A stretch of 64,000 nt of DNA from Gemmiger formicilis (GCF_900167555.1 NZ_FUYF01000001.1:186001-250000); one strand, 5' to 3'. Positions 8,066 through 18,277 are shown, counted from the first letter of the stretch. Notes: generated from the sequence alone by a model not told the origin. Program-made: numbers and translations.

Positions 8066-8686
8066 TTAAGAGTTTTGCTTCTCCCTCTCCCGCTTGCTGA
8101 ACACGCACCCGCAGTAATCCTGCCGGTACAGGCCGTACTCGGCGCTCAACTGTAAGCTGCGCTTGTAGCCGTCCTTTTTGCGGAACTCACTGGGCAGGAA
8201 CGGCACGCCGTACTGCCTGCCCAGCTCGGTGCCAAGCTCGTTCAGCCGCACGGGGTCCTTCATCGGGGAGATCGAGAGCGTTGTGCAGTACCAGTCAAAG
8301 CCGTGGTCGGCGGCATAGCGGGCGGCCTGCTCCAGCCGCAGCCGATAGCAGACCGTGCAGCGTGCGCCCTTCTCCGGCTCGTTTTCCAACCCCTTCACGG
8401 CGGTATAGAACTCCTGCGGGTCGTAGGGCAGCTCCACCACGGGGTAGTGATACCCGGCCTGCTCGACAAAGCGTTCCAGCTCGGCCTCGCGGCGGTGGTA
8501 TTCCTCCGGCGGGTAGATGTTGGGATTGTAGTAAAGAATGGTCAGGTCAAAGTGCGCGGACAGGCGCTCCAGTGTCGCGCTCGAGCACGGCGCACAGCAG
8601 GCGTGCAGCAGCAGCTTCGGGCGGGTGCCGTCCAGCGTGCGCAGGACCTTTTCCATTTCAAGCTGATAGTTGATGCGGTTGGGCAT
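8066..8686 (-). CDS. queH: Epoxyqueuosine reductase QueH
   Basis: 206 residues. QueH reduces epoxyqueuosine to queuosine in tRNA, the last step of queuosine synthesis, and is the iron-sulfur alternative to QueG. Family features are the N-terminal LLLHACCAPCS (adjacent cysteines), YNPNIYPPEEYHRR, the CTVCYRLRLE motif in the middle, and the C-terminal YCGCVFS. CGAGGTC precedes the ATG. No other queuosine genes are nearby. The protein is usually cytoplasmic. Confidence 0.92.
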   Translation of the reverse strand: MPNRINYQLEMEKVLRTLDGTRPKLLLHACCAPCSSATLERLSAHFDLTILYYNPNIYPPEEYHRREAELERFVEQAGYHYPVVELPYDPQEFYTAVKGLENEPEKGARCTVCYRLRLEQAARYAADHGFDWYCTTLSISPMKDPVRLNELGTELGRQYGVPFLPSEFRKKDGYKRSLQLSAEYGLYRQDYCGCVFSKREREKQNS

Positions 8687-8701
8687 GGGTAGTGACCTCG
8701 T

Positions 8702-11044
8702 TTACACAGTGGCAGGGGTGCGGCGCTTGCGGCGGGCAAAAGCGCCGCAGCCGATGACCCCCAGCAGGCTGACGGCGGAGAGTACCTCAAACGCGCGCCA
8801 ATACCCGGGGGCGTGGTACCGGACATGGATCGTGCCGGTGTAGCCCGCGGGGATCGTCAGTACGATGCGCATATTCTCGCCGCTGGTGATGGCAAACGGC
8901 GCGCCGCTCTCGTCGGCGGCATAATAATTGCCGTAGTTGTAGATGGGCAGCGAGATGGCCGCCTCGCCGCCGTCGTTCTCGACGCTGACATAGGCGACGC
9001 CCTCACGCTTTTCATAGCTGATAAGGTGCAGGTCGCCGCTGGCGGGCTTGGGCTGTGCCCAGATGGCCTCATAGGAGCTGGCGCCGTCGATGAGGTATTC
9101 CGCCGTGCCGACGGAGTTGATGGTGGCGTTCTGGTTGTAGGTCGCGTAGGAGCTTTCGCCCTGGGCGCTCATGATGTTCGTCTCGGTGATGCTGGCGGTC
9201 AGCAGCGCGGCGCAGACAAGCCCCGCGGCGGCCAGTGCGGCGCGGCGCTCCGGCAGCAGCTGCAGCGCAAACAGCGCAGCGGCGCAGAGCAGCAGCGTGC
9301 CCAGCGAGAGAAAGCGGAACGGGAACTGGAACATTCCCACGACCTTGCCGACGGCGGGGCCGAACCAGCCCTCGACAAAATCCCACGGGAAGGCGTGGAG
9401 CGAGAGCACGAGCGTCAGCACGGCAAAGCCGGTGGTGGTGTACAGGTGCTTTGCCGCGGGGCGTGTGTCCCCGCGGGCCTGGGTGCGCCACAGGCAGTAA
9501 AACGCCAGCGCAAGCGCCAGCAGCAGCGGCAGACCGGGGGTCAGCGCCATGTCGTGGGTCGTGCCCTCCGCGGAGGAGCCGCCCGCCGTGCCGAAGAAGC
9601 TGAACAGTTGCACGGCGTACAGGCCGTGCTTTTGCAGCTTACCGACCAGATCACTGCGGTTGACAAGGAACGGGATGGAGCGGGTGGAAATAAAAAACGG
9701 GAAAAGATACCACGCGCTCAGCCCCACAGCCAGCAGCGCGGCCTTGACCCAGGCCAGCAGCCGCGCGGGGCGGAGAGTCTCCCGCAGGCGCAAAAGACAA
9801 AACAAAATCAGCAGCAGCGCCGTCAGCTCACAGGAGAGCAGATGGCTCTGCACCATGGCCGCCATGCCCAGCGCCATCGGCAGCCAGTCCCCGAAGCGGG
9901 GCCTGTCGCTGGTGTAGATGCCGTACAGACCCAGCAGCACGAGCGGGAAAAACGCCATGGCCGTGAACTCGCCGACGGCGGCGCGGGTGTAGACGCAGGT
10001 CAGCCGGTAGGCGGACAGCGTGTAGAGCAGTGCCCCCAGCAGGCCCAGCCGACGGCTGGCCGTGATTTTGGCAAAGCTGAAATAGGCGATCAGGCAGGTC
10101 GCCAGCGTGACCGCAAAGAGGTAGACCTGGTAGCAGGTGCGCAGCGGCAGCCACAGATTGTAGAGCAGCGCGGGCAGCAGCAAAAACAGCTCACAGTAGC
10201 AAAGCGGGCTGGCGTAGCCATAGCCGTTCAGCGTGGTCGTGGTCAGCCGCACCGGGAACTGCCCGTAGGACAGCTCCGCAGCCATGGCGGCGATGCGCTG
10301 CATGTGAAATTCCAAATCATGGCCGAAGTACAGATAGTTGCTGAACAGCGGCAGGCAGGCCAGCAGCGCGATGCCCGCCAGCGCCAGCGGCAGACGCAGC
10401 GCACGGCGGCGGGCAGCGCCCCGCTCCCCCACATGGGCAAACAGGAGCAGCAGTGCGGCGTCTGCGGCGGCAAACAGCACAAGGAAGCAGAGCAGCCGCG
10501 CCGCGCGGTAGATGGGCTGCTCGGTCAGGGTGATGCTGTAAATGTACAGCTGGCCCTGGTCGTAGGTGACGGTGGCGGTCAGGTCCTGCATCCGCGCACC
10601 GAAGCCGACCCAAAGCCGGGTCGTCAGGCTGCGGTGGCAGTCGTCCAGCCGCAGCGCGTCAAAGGTCACGGCGGCGGGGCTGCGTTCACTGGCAAAGGTC
10701 AGCGACCCGGCAGCGTTGAGCATATTAAAGGTGGGCGCGTCGGGTGTCTGGCAGGAAAAATAACGGACTGTGACCTCATACGCGCCGGAGGGCAAAGCGA
10801 TATTGTCTGCCGAGAAGGTCATCGGGTCGTCGCTGTGATAGCCGATCTGGTTCCAGATTTTTAAGCCGTCGTCGTCCGCGGCGGCAATGTCGGGCAGGGT
10901 ATTTGTAAAGTCGCCGGGCGTCAGCGCCAGCTTATACGGCGCGCCGAACAGCCCGGCTGCCAGCGCACAGACAACGGCCAGCTCGGCGGCCAGCAGCGCC
11001 GCAAACAGCCGGTTGCGGCGGCAAAAGGCAATAAAGTGTTTCAT
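8702..11044 (-). CDS. Large polytopic membrane protein, YfhO/glycosyltransferase-like
   Basis: About 780 residues with an N-terminal membrane segment (RLFAALLAAELAVVCALAAG), an extracytoplasmic domain of ~150 residues, then a dozen or so hydrophobic segments, a second extracytoplasmic beta-rich domain (~620-750) and a last membrane segment before the basic C-terminal tail RRKRRTP. The arrangement matches YfhO-like or '6-pyruvoyl-tetrahydropterin synthase-related' membrane proteins, which are thought to be GT-C-type glycosyltransferases acting on lipid-linked sugars. The start at ATG 11044 was chosen because AGGGAG lies just upstream; the longer GTG start would place it inside the gene. It follows a similar gene by 21 bases and is probably co-transcribed with it. 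Confidence 0.7.
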   Translation of the reverse strand: MKHFIAFCRRNRLFAALLAAELAVVCALAAGLFGAPYKLALTPGDFTNTLPDIAAADDDGLKIWNQIGYHSDDPMTFSADNIALPSGAYEVTVRYFSCQTPDAPTFNMLNAAGSLTFASERSPAAVTFDALRLDDCHRSLTTRLWVGFGARMQDLTATVTYDQGQLYIYSITLTEQPIYRAARLLCFLVLFAAADAALLLLFAHVGERGAARRRALRLPLALAGIALLACLPLFSNYLYFGHDLEFHMQRIAAMAAELSYGQFPVRLTTTTLNGYGYASPLCYCELFLLLPALLYNLWLPLRTCYQVYLFAVTLATCLIAYFSFAKITASRRLGLLGALLYTLSAYRLTCVYTRAAVGEFTAMAFFPLVLLGLYGIYTSDRPRFGDWLPMALGMAAMVQSHLLSCELTALLLILFCLLRLRETLRPARLLAWVKAALLAVGLSAWYLFPFFISTRSIPFLVNRSDLVGKLQKHGLYAVQLFSFFGTAGGSSAEGTTHDMALTPGLPLLLALALAFYCLWRTQARGDTRPAAKHLYTTTGFAVLTLVLSLHAFPWDFVEGWFGPAVGKVVGMFQFPFRFLSLGTLLLCAAALFALQLLPERRAALAAAGLVCAALLTASITETNIMSAQGESSYATYNQNATINSVGTAEYLIDGASSYEAIWAQPKPASGDLHLISYEKREGVAYVSVENDGGEAAISLPIYNYGNYYAADESGAPFAITSGENMRIVLTIPAGYTGTIHVRYHAPGYWRAFEVLSAVSLLGVIGCGAFARRKRRTPATV

Positions 11045-11065
11045 CCGGGGCTCCCTCACAGTTTA

Positions 11066-12817
11066 TCAGCCGTCCCAGATCATGAGCTTGGCGTTCACGA
11101 TGGACGTGTCCTCAACAGTGGCCAGATAGTCGCCGTTCCGGTCCCGCGGGGTCTGGGTGCAGTCCAGCAGGCAGATGGCGCGGGCCTCCTCGGTGCCGTC
11201 GGCCAAACGGACCTTATACTTGATGACAGCGTTGTCGGGAACATAGGCGCTCTGCACGTAGACCTGTACCCCGTCCATCAGGTCACTGTCGGCGCTTTGC
11301 AGTCTGCCGCACCACGCCAGATCGTAGCCACCGTAATTGCGGTAGGTCTGGTAGGCGTAGGCGTCGCCGTCGGTGGCGGGGTTCTCGGTCCAAAGGACCT
11401 GTGCGTGCAGGGCACGCCCGGTGAACCGGCTGAAGAAGGCGGACTCGGCCTCCGCGTTGCTGTCCCAGACGTTCTCGTTGCAGAGAATCAGGTCGTCGGA
11501 TTGTACGGCATCGGCAAGACCTGCCTCAATCGTGCGGACAAAGAACTGATAGGCAGCGAGGTTCTCGGCATGGTGGGTGCGCACGACACCGCGCAGATAG
11601 CCGCCGTTCAGGCAGAGACCCGCCGCCAGCACCGCCGTCAGGGCCAGTCGTGATACCACGGAGAGAACGTTCGGCAGCTTACAGCACAGCCCCGCCAGCA
11701 GCGCCAGCAGCGCTGCGACGAGCAGCGTAAAGCCGATGGAGCTGGCCGCCGCGGGAATGTAGCCCCACTGCCAGGTAATGGCCTCGGGCTGCTGATAGCG
11801 GGCGGACAAAGCCAGCAGCAGCGCGGGCAGTGCCCAGACGGCCAGGCCGAACCCGGCCAGTGCGCCCAGCGTTCTGCCGCGCAGCTTTTTAAACGGCACG
11901 CCGAAGAAAATCAACAGCCCGGCCAGCACACCCAGCGCCAGCGGCCACAGCCGATCCCCGTTCGTGATGACCCCGGCGTCCTCCTGCAAAAGGCGGGAGT
12001 TCAGCCCAGGGAGCGACGCGGCCATCTGCTGCACGGTGACGCGCAGCACGGCGGGAATATCCAGAGAAAGCTCGTTGCCGGTGCCGCCGTTGCGCCCGCA
12101 CAGAACGTGGAACACAAGCGCCGCGCCCATGCCGCCCAGCGCGGGAGCCGTGTCCAGCAGGGCGTTTTTGACGCTGCGTCGGCGCAGCAGCCAGACGACG
12201 AGCGCCAGCAGCGCAAAGACATAGCCGATCTCATAGGTGCCGCAGGCGATAAAGGACAGCACCGCGCCCAGCACAGCCCAGCGGCGGTGCCGTGTCCCCT
12301 GCCACGCAAACAGGCAGAGCCAGGCCGTCATAGCCCAGAACAACGCCCGCTGCGGTACGGCGTAGTAGCTGTACATGCCCTCGTTCCAGATGGGGGCCGC
12401 GGCCAGCGCCAGCGCAAAGCCGCCCAGCGCCAGCGCATCCCCACTGCCCAGTCTGGCCGCCACGCGGCTGACAGCGAAGGCCGCCGCGCCGGTCCAGGCG
12501 ATGATGTAGAGCCGGTAGTGCGTCAGGCTGGTGTAAAACAGCAGGTCGACGGCGTTCGGGTAATGGAACGGGAAAAAACGGACCTCCTGCAGCGTAAAGT
12601 ACCGCAGCCGCCCCTGCAGGTCCTGCAGAGCATACTGCCAGAACGGCATCCGCTGGAAGTCATACAGCCAGAGGTTCAGCGTCAGCTTATCGTCGCCCTC
12701 CGGCGGGATGTTGACCGTGACGCGCAGATACAGCACGCCCACGGCAAAAATAGCCAGATAGGCCGCAGCCAGCAGCAGCCGACGGTACCGCCGACAAAAT
12801 GATTTGACCTGTTCCAT
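11066..12817 (-). CDS. Polytopic membrane protein, DUF6056/GT-C-like
   Basis: About 583 residues. The N-terminal membrane segment is followed by the short loop PPEGDDKLTLNLW, whose acidic pair resembles the catalytic DD/ED loop of GT-C-type and DUF6056 membrane glycosyltransferases. Around ten hydrophobic segments follow, then a C-terminal extracytoplasmic domain of ~170 residues. GGAGGAGGG lies 10 bases before the ATG at 12817. It sits upstream of the YfhO-like gene and may act with it in decorating a surface polymer, but no other polysaccharide genes are adjacent. Confidence 0.6.
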   Translation of the reverse strand: MEQVKSFCRRYRRLLLAAAYLAIFAVGVLYLRVTVNIPPEGDDKLTLNLWLYDFQRMPFWQYALQDLQGRLRYFTLQEVRFFPFHYPNAVDLLFYTSLTHYRLYIIAWTGAAAFAVSRVAARLGSGDALALGGFALALAAAPIWNEGMYSYYAVPQRALFWAMTAWLCLFAWQGTRHRRWAVLGAVLSFIACGTYEIGYVFALLALVVWLLRRRSVKNALLDTAPALGGMGAALVFHVLCGRNGGTGNELSLDIPAVLRVTVQQMAASLPGLNSRLLQEDAGVITNGDRLWPLALGVLAGLLIFFGVPFKKLRGRTLGALAGFGLAVWALPALLLALSARYQQPEAITWQWGYIPAAASSIGFTLLVAALLALLAGLCCKLPNVLSVVSRLALTAVLAAGLCLNGGYLRGVVRTHHAENLAAYQFFVRTIEAGLADAVQSDDLILCNENVWDSNAEAESAFFSRFTGRALHAQVLWTENPATDGDAYAYQTYRNYGGYDLAWCGRLQSADSDLMDGVQVYVQSAYVPDNAVIKYKVRLADGTEEARAICLLDCTQTPRDRNGDYLATVEDTSIVNAKLMIWDG

Positions 12818-12858
12818 AGGGACGGGGCCCTCCTCCACAAAAATCACATATATACTAA

Positions 12859-12887
12859 ATTATAGCATAAAGCCCCGCTGTGCGCAA
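12859..12887 (-). promoter_or_regulatory. Promoter whose -35 sits in an upstream terminator
   Basis: Extended -10 TGCTATAAT (TATAAT at 12859-12864), 17-bp spacer, -35 TTGCGC (12882-12887). The -35 covers the loop and inner stem of the terminator at 12866-12906. Confidence 0.5.
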
Positions 12888-12906
12888 CGCACAGCGGGGC
12901 TTTATG
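12866..12906 (-). terminator. Terminator of the PTS gene, perfect 18-bp stem
   Basis: CATAAAGCCCCGCTGTGC pairs with its exact complement across a 5-nt loop. It lies 52 bases after the PTS gene stop and is symmetrical, so it could work on both strands. Confidence 0.85.
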
Positions 12907-12957
12907 TAAATACAATTTGTATAAGACTGCTGAAAAATACGAAAAGTAAAGAGAAAA

Positions 12958-14850
12958 TCAATGCTTCAGCGGCTTTTTCAGCATGCCCAGCAGCAGGGCC
13001 GTGGTCAGGGTGCCGACAGCCAGCGCAATCAGAAAGCCCGGCGGGTTTTCCATGACCGGCAGCAAAAACAACCCGCCGTGCGGCGCGGGACACCCGCAGC
13101 CCAGCAAAATCGTTATGAACCCGGCCAGTGCACTGCCTGCGATGCAGGCGAGGCTGACCCGCAGCGGATCGCGCAGTGCAAACGGCAGCGCACCCTCGGT
13201 CACGAAGGTCGCGCCCATCAGCAGGGTCTGCGGCGCAGAGCAGCGCTCGGTGCTGGTGAACCGCGTCGGGAACAGCAGGCAGGCCAGCCCAATGCCCAGC
13301 GGCGGAATCATGCCGCCCGCCATGACAGCGGCCATCAGGTCATACTGCTGGTCTACCAGTGCCAGCGTGCCGCTGACGTAGGCGGCCTTGTTGATCGGCC
13401 CGCCGTAGTCGGTGGCCATCATGCCGCCCAGCAGCGTGCCCAGCACCAGACGGCTGCCGCCCTGCATCCCATCCAGCTGGATGGAAAGCCAGGCATTGAA
13501 ACGCCCGAGCGGCGGATTGATGGCCATGACCATCAGGGCACCGACAAACAGCAGACTCAACAGCGGGACCAGCAGCCCGGTTTTGATGTGATCCAGCTCC
13601 TGCGGAATGCGGCGGAACAGGTAATTCAGAAGCCGCACAGCCAGACCGGCAGCAAAGCCCGCGACAATGGCCCCCCAGAACCCGCTGGAGATCCAGCCCA
13701 ACCGGGGGGCGGTGGTTGTGCCGAGCTGTGCCAGGTAGCCGCCCATCAGGCCGGGCATAAAGCCGGGGCGGTCCGCAATGCTGTAAGCGATGAACGCAGC
13801 CAGCACGGGGTACATCATCCTGAACGTAGCGTTGCCGACGTTCGTCATCATGGTGGTGATGTCGCTGCGGCCAAAAAGGTGCTGCAGCAGCAGGGAAAGC
13901 GCCAGCATCACGCCGCCCGCCACAACAAACGGCAGCATGTGGGAGATGCCGCTCATCAGGTGGCCGTAGTATTCGCGGCCCAGCTCCTTCCAGTCGCTGG
14001 TGCGGAAGGCGTGCCCGCCGCGGTAGACGGGAGCCTTGCCGGAAACGGCCTTTTCCAGCAGTCTGTCCGCGTCGCGCACGGCATCCCCCGCCGAGGCATA
14101 GACCAGCCGCTTGCCAACGAACCGCGCCAGCGGGATCGAGCGATCCACCGCCACGATCACGCACTCTGCGGCCTGGATCTCATCATCGGTCAGCTCGTCG
14201 TTGACACCGGCAGCGCCGTTCGTCTCGACCTTGAGCGTCAGGCCGCGGGCCTGCGCGGCCTGCTGGAGCGCCTCCGCCGCCAGGTAGGTGTGCGCGATGC
14301 CGGTGGGGCAGGCCGTCACGGCCAGCAGCTGATAGCCGGGCTTGGCGGCGCCCGGCGCTGCGTCAGACGGGGCAGACGGCGGCTCCTGCGCGTCCTGCTC
14401 CTCCCGCGCGGAGATGGCGCGGCAGAATGCCTCGGGGGTCTCACTCTCCCGCAGGCGGGCGCAGAAATCGGTGTCCAGAAAGAGCGTCGCCAGCTCGGCC
14501 AGCACCTGTACGTGCAGGTCGTTGGCTTCGGCGGGGGCGGCAATCATCACCAGCAGGTCCAGCGGCTTGCCGTCCGGTGTGTCGCAGGGCAGCGGCGGGT
14601 CCAGTGTCAGCGCAGCCAGCTGCAGCTGCCTGACGGCGGTGCTTTTGGCGTGCGGGATGGCCAGGCCGTTGCCCACACAGACGCCGCCCAGCGCCAGCCG
14701 GGCGCGGACGTCCGCCGCAAACACAGCGGTGTCAGTCAGATTGTCAGTCCCGTCCAGCAGTGTAACCATCTGCTGCACTGCACCGGTGAGCGAGTCCGCC
14801 TGTTGGCGCAGTGCGACGCAGTCAGGCCGCAGGTAGTTGGCGATGCGCAT
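12958..14850 (-). CDS. fruA: PTS fructose transporter subunit IIABC
   Basis: 630 residues with domains in the order IIA-IIB-IIC. The IIA active-site histidine is H67 in GLAIPHAKS. The IIB phosphocysteine is C181 in CPTGIAHTYLAAEAL. IIC starts near residue 300 (GISHMLPFVVAGGVMLALS) and has the usual membrane segments, ending about residue 630. It takes up fructose, or a related sugar such as mannose or 2-O-mannosylglycerate, with phosphorylation at the membrane. ACGGAGG precedes the ATG. No 1-phosphofructokinase or DeoR regulator is adjacent, unlike the common fruRKA operon, so the exact sugar is uncertain. A PtsI paralogue is present at 56 kb. Confidence 0.92.
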   Translation of the reverse strand: MRIANYLRPDCVALRQQADSLTGAVQQMVTLLDGTDNLTDTAVFAADVRARLALGGVCVGNGLAIPHAKSTAVRQLQLAALTLDPPLPCDTPDGKPLDLLVMIAAPAEANDLHVQVLAELATLFLDTDFCARLRESETPEAFCRAISAREEQDAQEPPSAPSDAAPGAAKPGYQLLAVTACPTGIAHTYLAAEALQQAAQARGLTLKVETNGAAGVNDELTDDEIQAAECVIVAVDRSIPLARFVGKRLVYASAGDAVRDADRLLEKAVSGKAPVYRGGHAFRTSDWKELGREYYGHLMSGISHMLPFVVAGGVMLALSLLLQHLFGRSDITTMMTNVGNATFRMMYPVLAAFIAYSIADRPGFMPGLMGGYLAQLGTTTAPRLGWISSGFWGAIVAGFAAGLAVRLLNYLFRRIPQELDHIKTGLLVPLLSLLFVGALMVMAINPPLGRFNAWLSIQLDGMQGGSRLVLGTLLGGMMATDYGGPINKAAYVSGTLALVDQQYDLMAAVMAGGMIPPLGIGLACLLFPTRFTSTERCSAPQTLLMGATFVTEGALPFALRDPLRVSLACIAGSALAGFITILLGCGCPAPHGGLFLLPVMENPPGFLIALAVGTLTTALLLGMLKKPLKH

Positions 14851-14931
14851 GGTTTGAGCCTCCGTTTGGTGCCGCTGTGCTCCGTCAGCTGTCGATGCAG
14901 CGCGGCTTTTGCGGCGCAGTATTAGTAAAAA

Positions 14932-14957
14932 AGCGGTTCCGCCGCAACGGAACCGCT
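14932..14957 (-). terminator. Terminator of the sugar ABC ATPase gene
   Basis: AGCGGTTCCG pairs with CGGAACCGCT across a 6-nt loop and is followed on the - strand by TTTTTTAC. It begins 17 bases after the gene's stop codon. Confidence 0.88.
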
Positions 14958-14973
14958 ATGAATGCTGTAAAAA

Positions 14974-16086
<1,113 letters not shown>

Positions 16087-16145
16087 AATGCTCATCCTCC
16101 AAATGTATTCAGTGGTTTCAGCCCGTGTAGAGGGGGCTGTTTCTG

Positions 16146-16174
16146 TTGACATGATTATAATAACAGGTTATAAT
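16146..16174 (+). promoter_or_regulatory. Perfect consensus sigma-A promoter of the AraC gene
   Basis: TTGACA (16146-16151), 17-bp spacer, TATAAT (16169-16174): both hexamers match the consensus at every position. Confidence 0.85.
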
Positions 16175-16183
16175 CTATTTGAA
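16154..16183 (-). promoter_or_regulatory. Promoter of the sugar ABC ATPase gene
   Basis: On the - strand: TTCAAA (16178-16183), 18-bp spacer, TATAAT (16154-16159). It overlaps the opposite-strand AraC gene promoter almost completely. Confidence 0.6.
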
Positions 16184-16215
16184 AATAGCATTTTATTGAT
16201 ATAGAGGTGTCGAAA

Positions 16216-16989
16216 TTGATATTTGACCCGGAAATTTACTGCACCGCTGCCGAAACGGCGGAATTGGACGGCACAGCGCCGCTGGCTCTGGCCGGAGACG
16301 GCCTGTGGGTGGGGGTGCTTTCCCGCGGGGCGTGCCTGCTGGACGGCGTTGACCGCCCGGGCCAAAGCGGCGATATTCTGCTGGGCCCTGCCCCCCTGGT
16401 GCTGACGCCGCAGAGCGACTGCCACCTGCTGGCCGTGCGGCTGACCGGCCACTGCACGGACGCCTACCTGTTGCAACTGGGGGCGGCGCGCTGGGCGGAC
16501 GGCGCTGCCTGCCCCGGCGCGGCGGAGCTGATCGCACAGCTGTGCGGCGCACAGACGGCCCCCATGGCCTACGCGCTGCTCTGCGCCGCAGCCAAGGCCG
16601 ACGAGACCGCCCGTCCCCTGCCGCCGCTTGTGGCCGAGGCCGTGGCGGCCATCCGCCAGAACTACATGGCGCTCTACGGCGTCGAGGAGCTGAGCGAGCA
16701 GCTCGGCGTGACAAAAAGCCATCTGGTGCGCGTCTTTAAGCAGGAGATGGGGGTGCCGCCGGGCAAGTACATGACGAATGTGCGCATCGAGGCAGTCAAG
16801 ACGCTGCTGCTGACCGATGAGTACAATCTGGACATGATCGCGGGCCTGACGGGGTTTTCCGGGGCCAATTATCTGTGCCGCGTCTTTAAGCGGGAGGTGG
16901 GCCTCTCCCCCGCGGCCTGGCGCACCGCCGCCGCACCCCTGCCCGCCGTACCCAAGCTCCCGCCGCGAAGCCAGGAAATGTATGTGTAA
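16216..16989 (+). CDS. AraC-family transcriptional regulator
   Basis: About 257 residues. The N-terminal part (~1-130) is a small cupin-like sensing domain rich in short beta stretches. The C-terminal ~100 residues are a double helix-turn-helix: EELSEQLGVTKSHLVRVFKQ (~160) and DMIAGLTGFSGANYLCRVFK (~205), ending in the usual P-AWR motif. I prefer TTG at 16216, which has AGAGG 8 bases upstream; GTG at 16207 lacks a ribosome binding site because it overlaps AGAGG. Its promoter overlaps that of the divergent sugar ABC ATPase gene, so control of that gene is a reasonable inference. Confidence 0.85.
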   Translation: MIFDPEIYCTAAETAELDGTAPLALAGDGLWVGVLSRGACLLDGVDRPGQSGDILLGPAPLVLTPQSDCHLLAVRLTGHCTDAYLLQLGAARWADGAACPGAAELIAQLCGAQTAPMAYALLCAAAKADETARPLPPLVAEAVAAIRQNYMALYGVEELSEQLGVTKSHLVRVFKQEMGVPPGKYMTNVRIEAVKTLLLTDEYNLDMIAGLTGFSGANYLCRVFKREVGLSPAAWRTAAAPLPAVPKLPPRSQEMYV

Positions 16990-17007
16990 AAGAATATGGC
17001 AGGAGCA

Positions 17008-17093
17008 GTAGGGGCCGGACATGTCCGGCCCGCAGCCTTCCCGCAAGCATCCGCTTTCTATACACATCCGGGCCGGGCATGCCCGGCCCCTAC
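17008..17093. repeat. GTAGGG modular palindromic repeat (pair)
   Basis: Left core CCGGACATGTCCGG, right core CCGGGCATGCCCGG. The cores differ at symmetrical positions (A/T versus G/C), keeping the pairing. Confidence 0.88.
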
Positions 17094-17112
17094 TGCGCGA
17101 TGACATAAAAAA

Positions 17113-17145
17113 CCTCCCGATGCAAGAGCATCAGGAGGCTTTTTT
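17113..17145. terminator. Bidirectional terminator between the AraC gene and galE
   Basis: CCTCCCGATGC and GCATCAGGAGG pair with one mismatch. A-runs upstream and T-runs downstream (TTTTTT) allow use by both converging genes. It starts 8 bases after the galE stop on the - strand. Confidence 0.85.
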
Positions 17146-17153
17146 ATGCAATT

Positions 17154-18179
17154 TTATTCCGCAGTCTTATACCCGTCCGGGTTGTGGCTCTGCCAGTTCC
17201 AGCTGTGGGCGCACATTTCCTCAATGCCGTACTGGGCCTCCCAGCCGAGCTCACGCTTGGCCTTGGAGGGATCGCACCAGCACTCGGCGATGTCGCCGGG
17301 GCGGCGCGGGTCGATGACATAGGGGATTTCCTTGCCGCAGGCCTTGCTGAAGGCGTTGATGACGTCCAGCACGCTGTAGCCGTGGCCGGTGCCCAGGTTG
17401 CAGATGAACAGGCCGGGCTTCTGCTCCAGCTTTTTGATGGCAGCAACATGGCCGCGGGCCAGGTCGACAACATGGATGTAGTCGCGCACGCCGGTGCCGT
17501 CGGGGGTCGGGTAGTCATTGCCAAAGACGTGGACCTTCTCCAGCTTGCCGACAGCGACCTTGGCGATGTAGGGCACGAGGTTGTTGGGGATGCCGTTGGG
17601 GTCCTCGCCGATCAGGCCGGACGGATGCGCACCGATGGGGTTGAAGTAACGCAGCAGCGCAACGTTCAGCTCGGGGTCGGCGTGGCAGCAGTCGGTCAGG
17701 ATGCGCTCGGTGAACACCTTCGTGGTGCCGTAGGGGTTCGTGGTGCCGCCGACGGGGAAATCCTCGCGGATGGGCACGCTGGCGGGGTCGCCGTAGACCG
17801 TGGCGGAGGAGGAGAAGATGATGTTGTGGCAGTTGTGGCGGCGCATGACATCCAGAATGTTCAGCGTGCAGGCCAGATTGTTGGAGTAGTACTCGATGGG
17901 CTTGGAAACGCTCTCGCCGACGGCCTTGTAGGCGGCGAACTGGATAACACAGTCAATGTCCTCGTTTTCGGCAAAGATCTTCTCCACGGCGTCCTTGTCG
18001 GTCATGTCGGCCTCGACAAAACGGAAGTCCTTGCCGGCGATCTTCTTGACGCGGGCCAGGGCCTCGGGGCAGGAGTTGTAGTAGTTATCGGCTACAACGA
18101 TGTCGTACCCTGCGGCCAGAAGTTCCACACAGGTGTGGCTGCCGATGTAGCCGGCGCCACCGCTAACCAGAATTGCCAT
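17154..18179 (-). CDS. galE: UDP-glucose 4-epimerase
   Basis: 341 residues. It interconverts UDP-galactose and UDP-glucose (Leloir pathway and surface polysaccharide precursors). The NAD-binding motif is GGAGYIG (8-14), followed by a Y-x3-K catalytic pair in PYGTTKVFTE and the conserved SSSATVYG. Family length is normal. AAGGAGA precedes the ATG. It is transcribed alone from a promoter at 18249-18277 that overlaps the end of an AraC gene, and ends at a bidirectional terminator. The leader has a GCGAACC/GGTTCGC hairpin near 18215-18233. Confidence 0.97.
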   Translation of the reverse strand: MAILVSGGAGYIGSHTCVELLAAGYDIVVADNYYNSCPEALARVKKIAGKDFRFVEADMTDKDAVEKIFAENEDIDCVIQFAAYKAVGESVSKPIEYYSNNLACTLNILDVMRRHNCHNIIFSSSATVYGDPASVPIREDFPVGGTTNPYGTTKVFTERILTDCCHADPELNVALLRYFNPIGAHPSGLIGEDPNGIPNNLVPYIAKVAVGKLEKVHVFGNDYPTPDGTGVRDYIHVVDLARGHVAAIKKLEQKPGLFICNLGTGHGYSVLDVINAFSKACGKEIPYVIDPRRPGDIAECWCDPSKAKRELGWEAQYGIEEMCAHSWNWQSHNPDGYKTAE

Positions 18180-18248
18180 AACAGTCGTCTCCTTATGTTA
18201 TATGATATTGTTGCGTGCGAACCGGGCGGTTCGCCTCTCTTTGCTTGT

Positions 18249-18277
18249 ATTCTACTCTTTCTGCGGAGTTTCTGCAA
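18249..18277 (-). promoter_or_regulatory. Sigma-A promoter of galE
   Basis: On the - strand: TTGCAG, 17-bp spacer, TAGAAT. It overlaps the last codons of the upstream AraC gene. Confidence 0.7.

Noticed and set aside
8813-10864. Open frame of 683 codons on the + strand
   Set aside because: It is antisense to the YfhO-like membrane protein gene and has no ribosome binding site.
12961-14925. Open frame of 654 codons on the + strand
   Set aside because: It is antisense to the PTS IIABC gene. The translation is Gln/Arg/Gly-rich with no domain.
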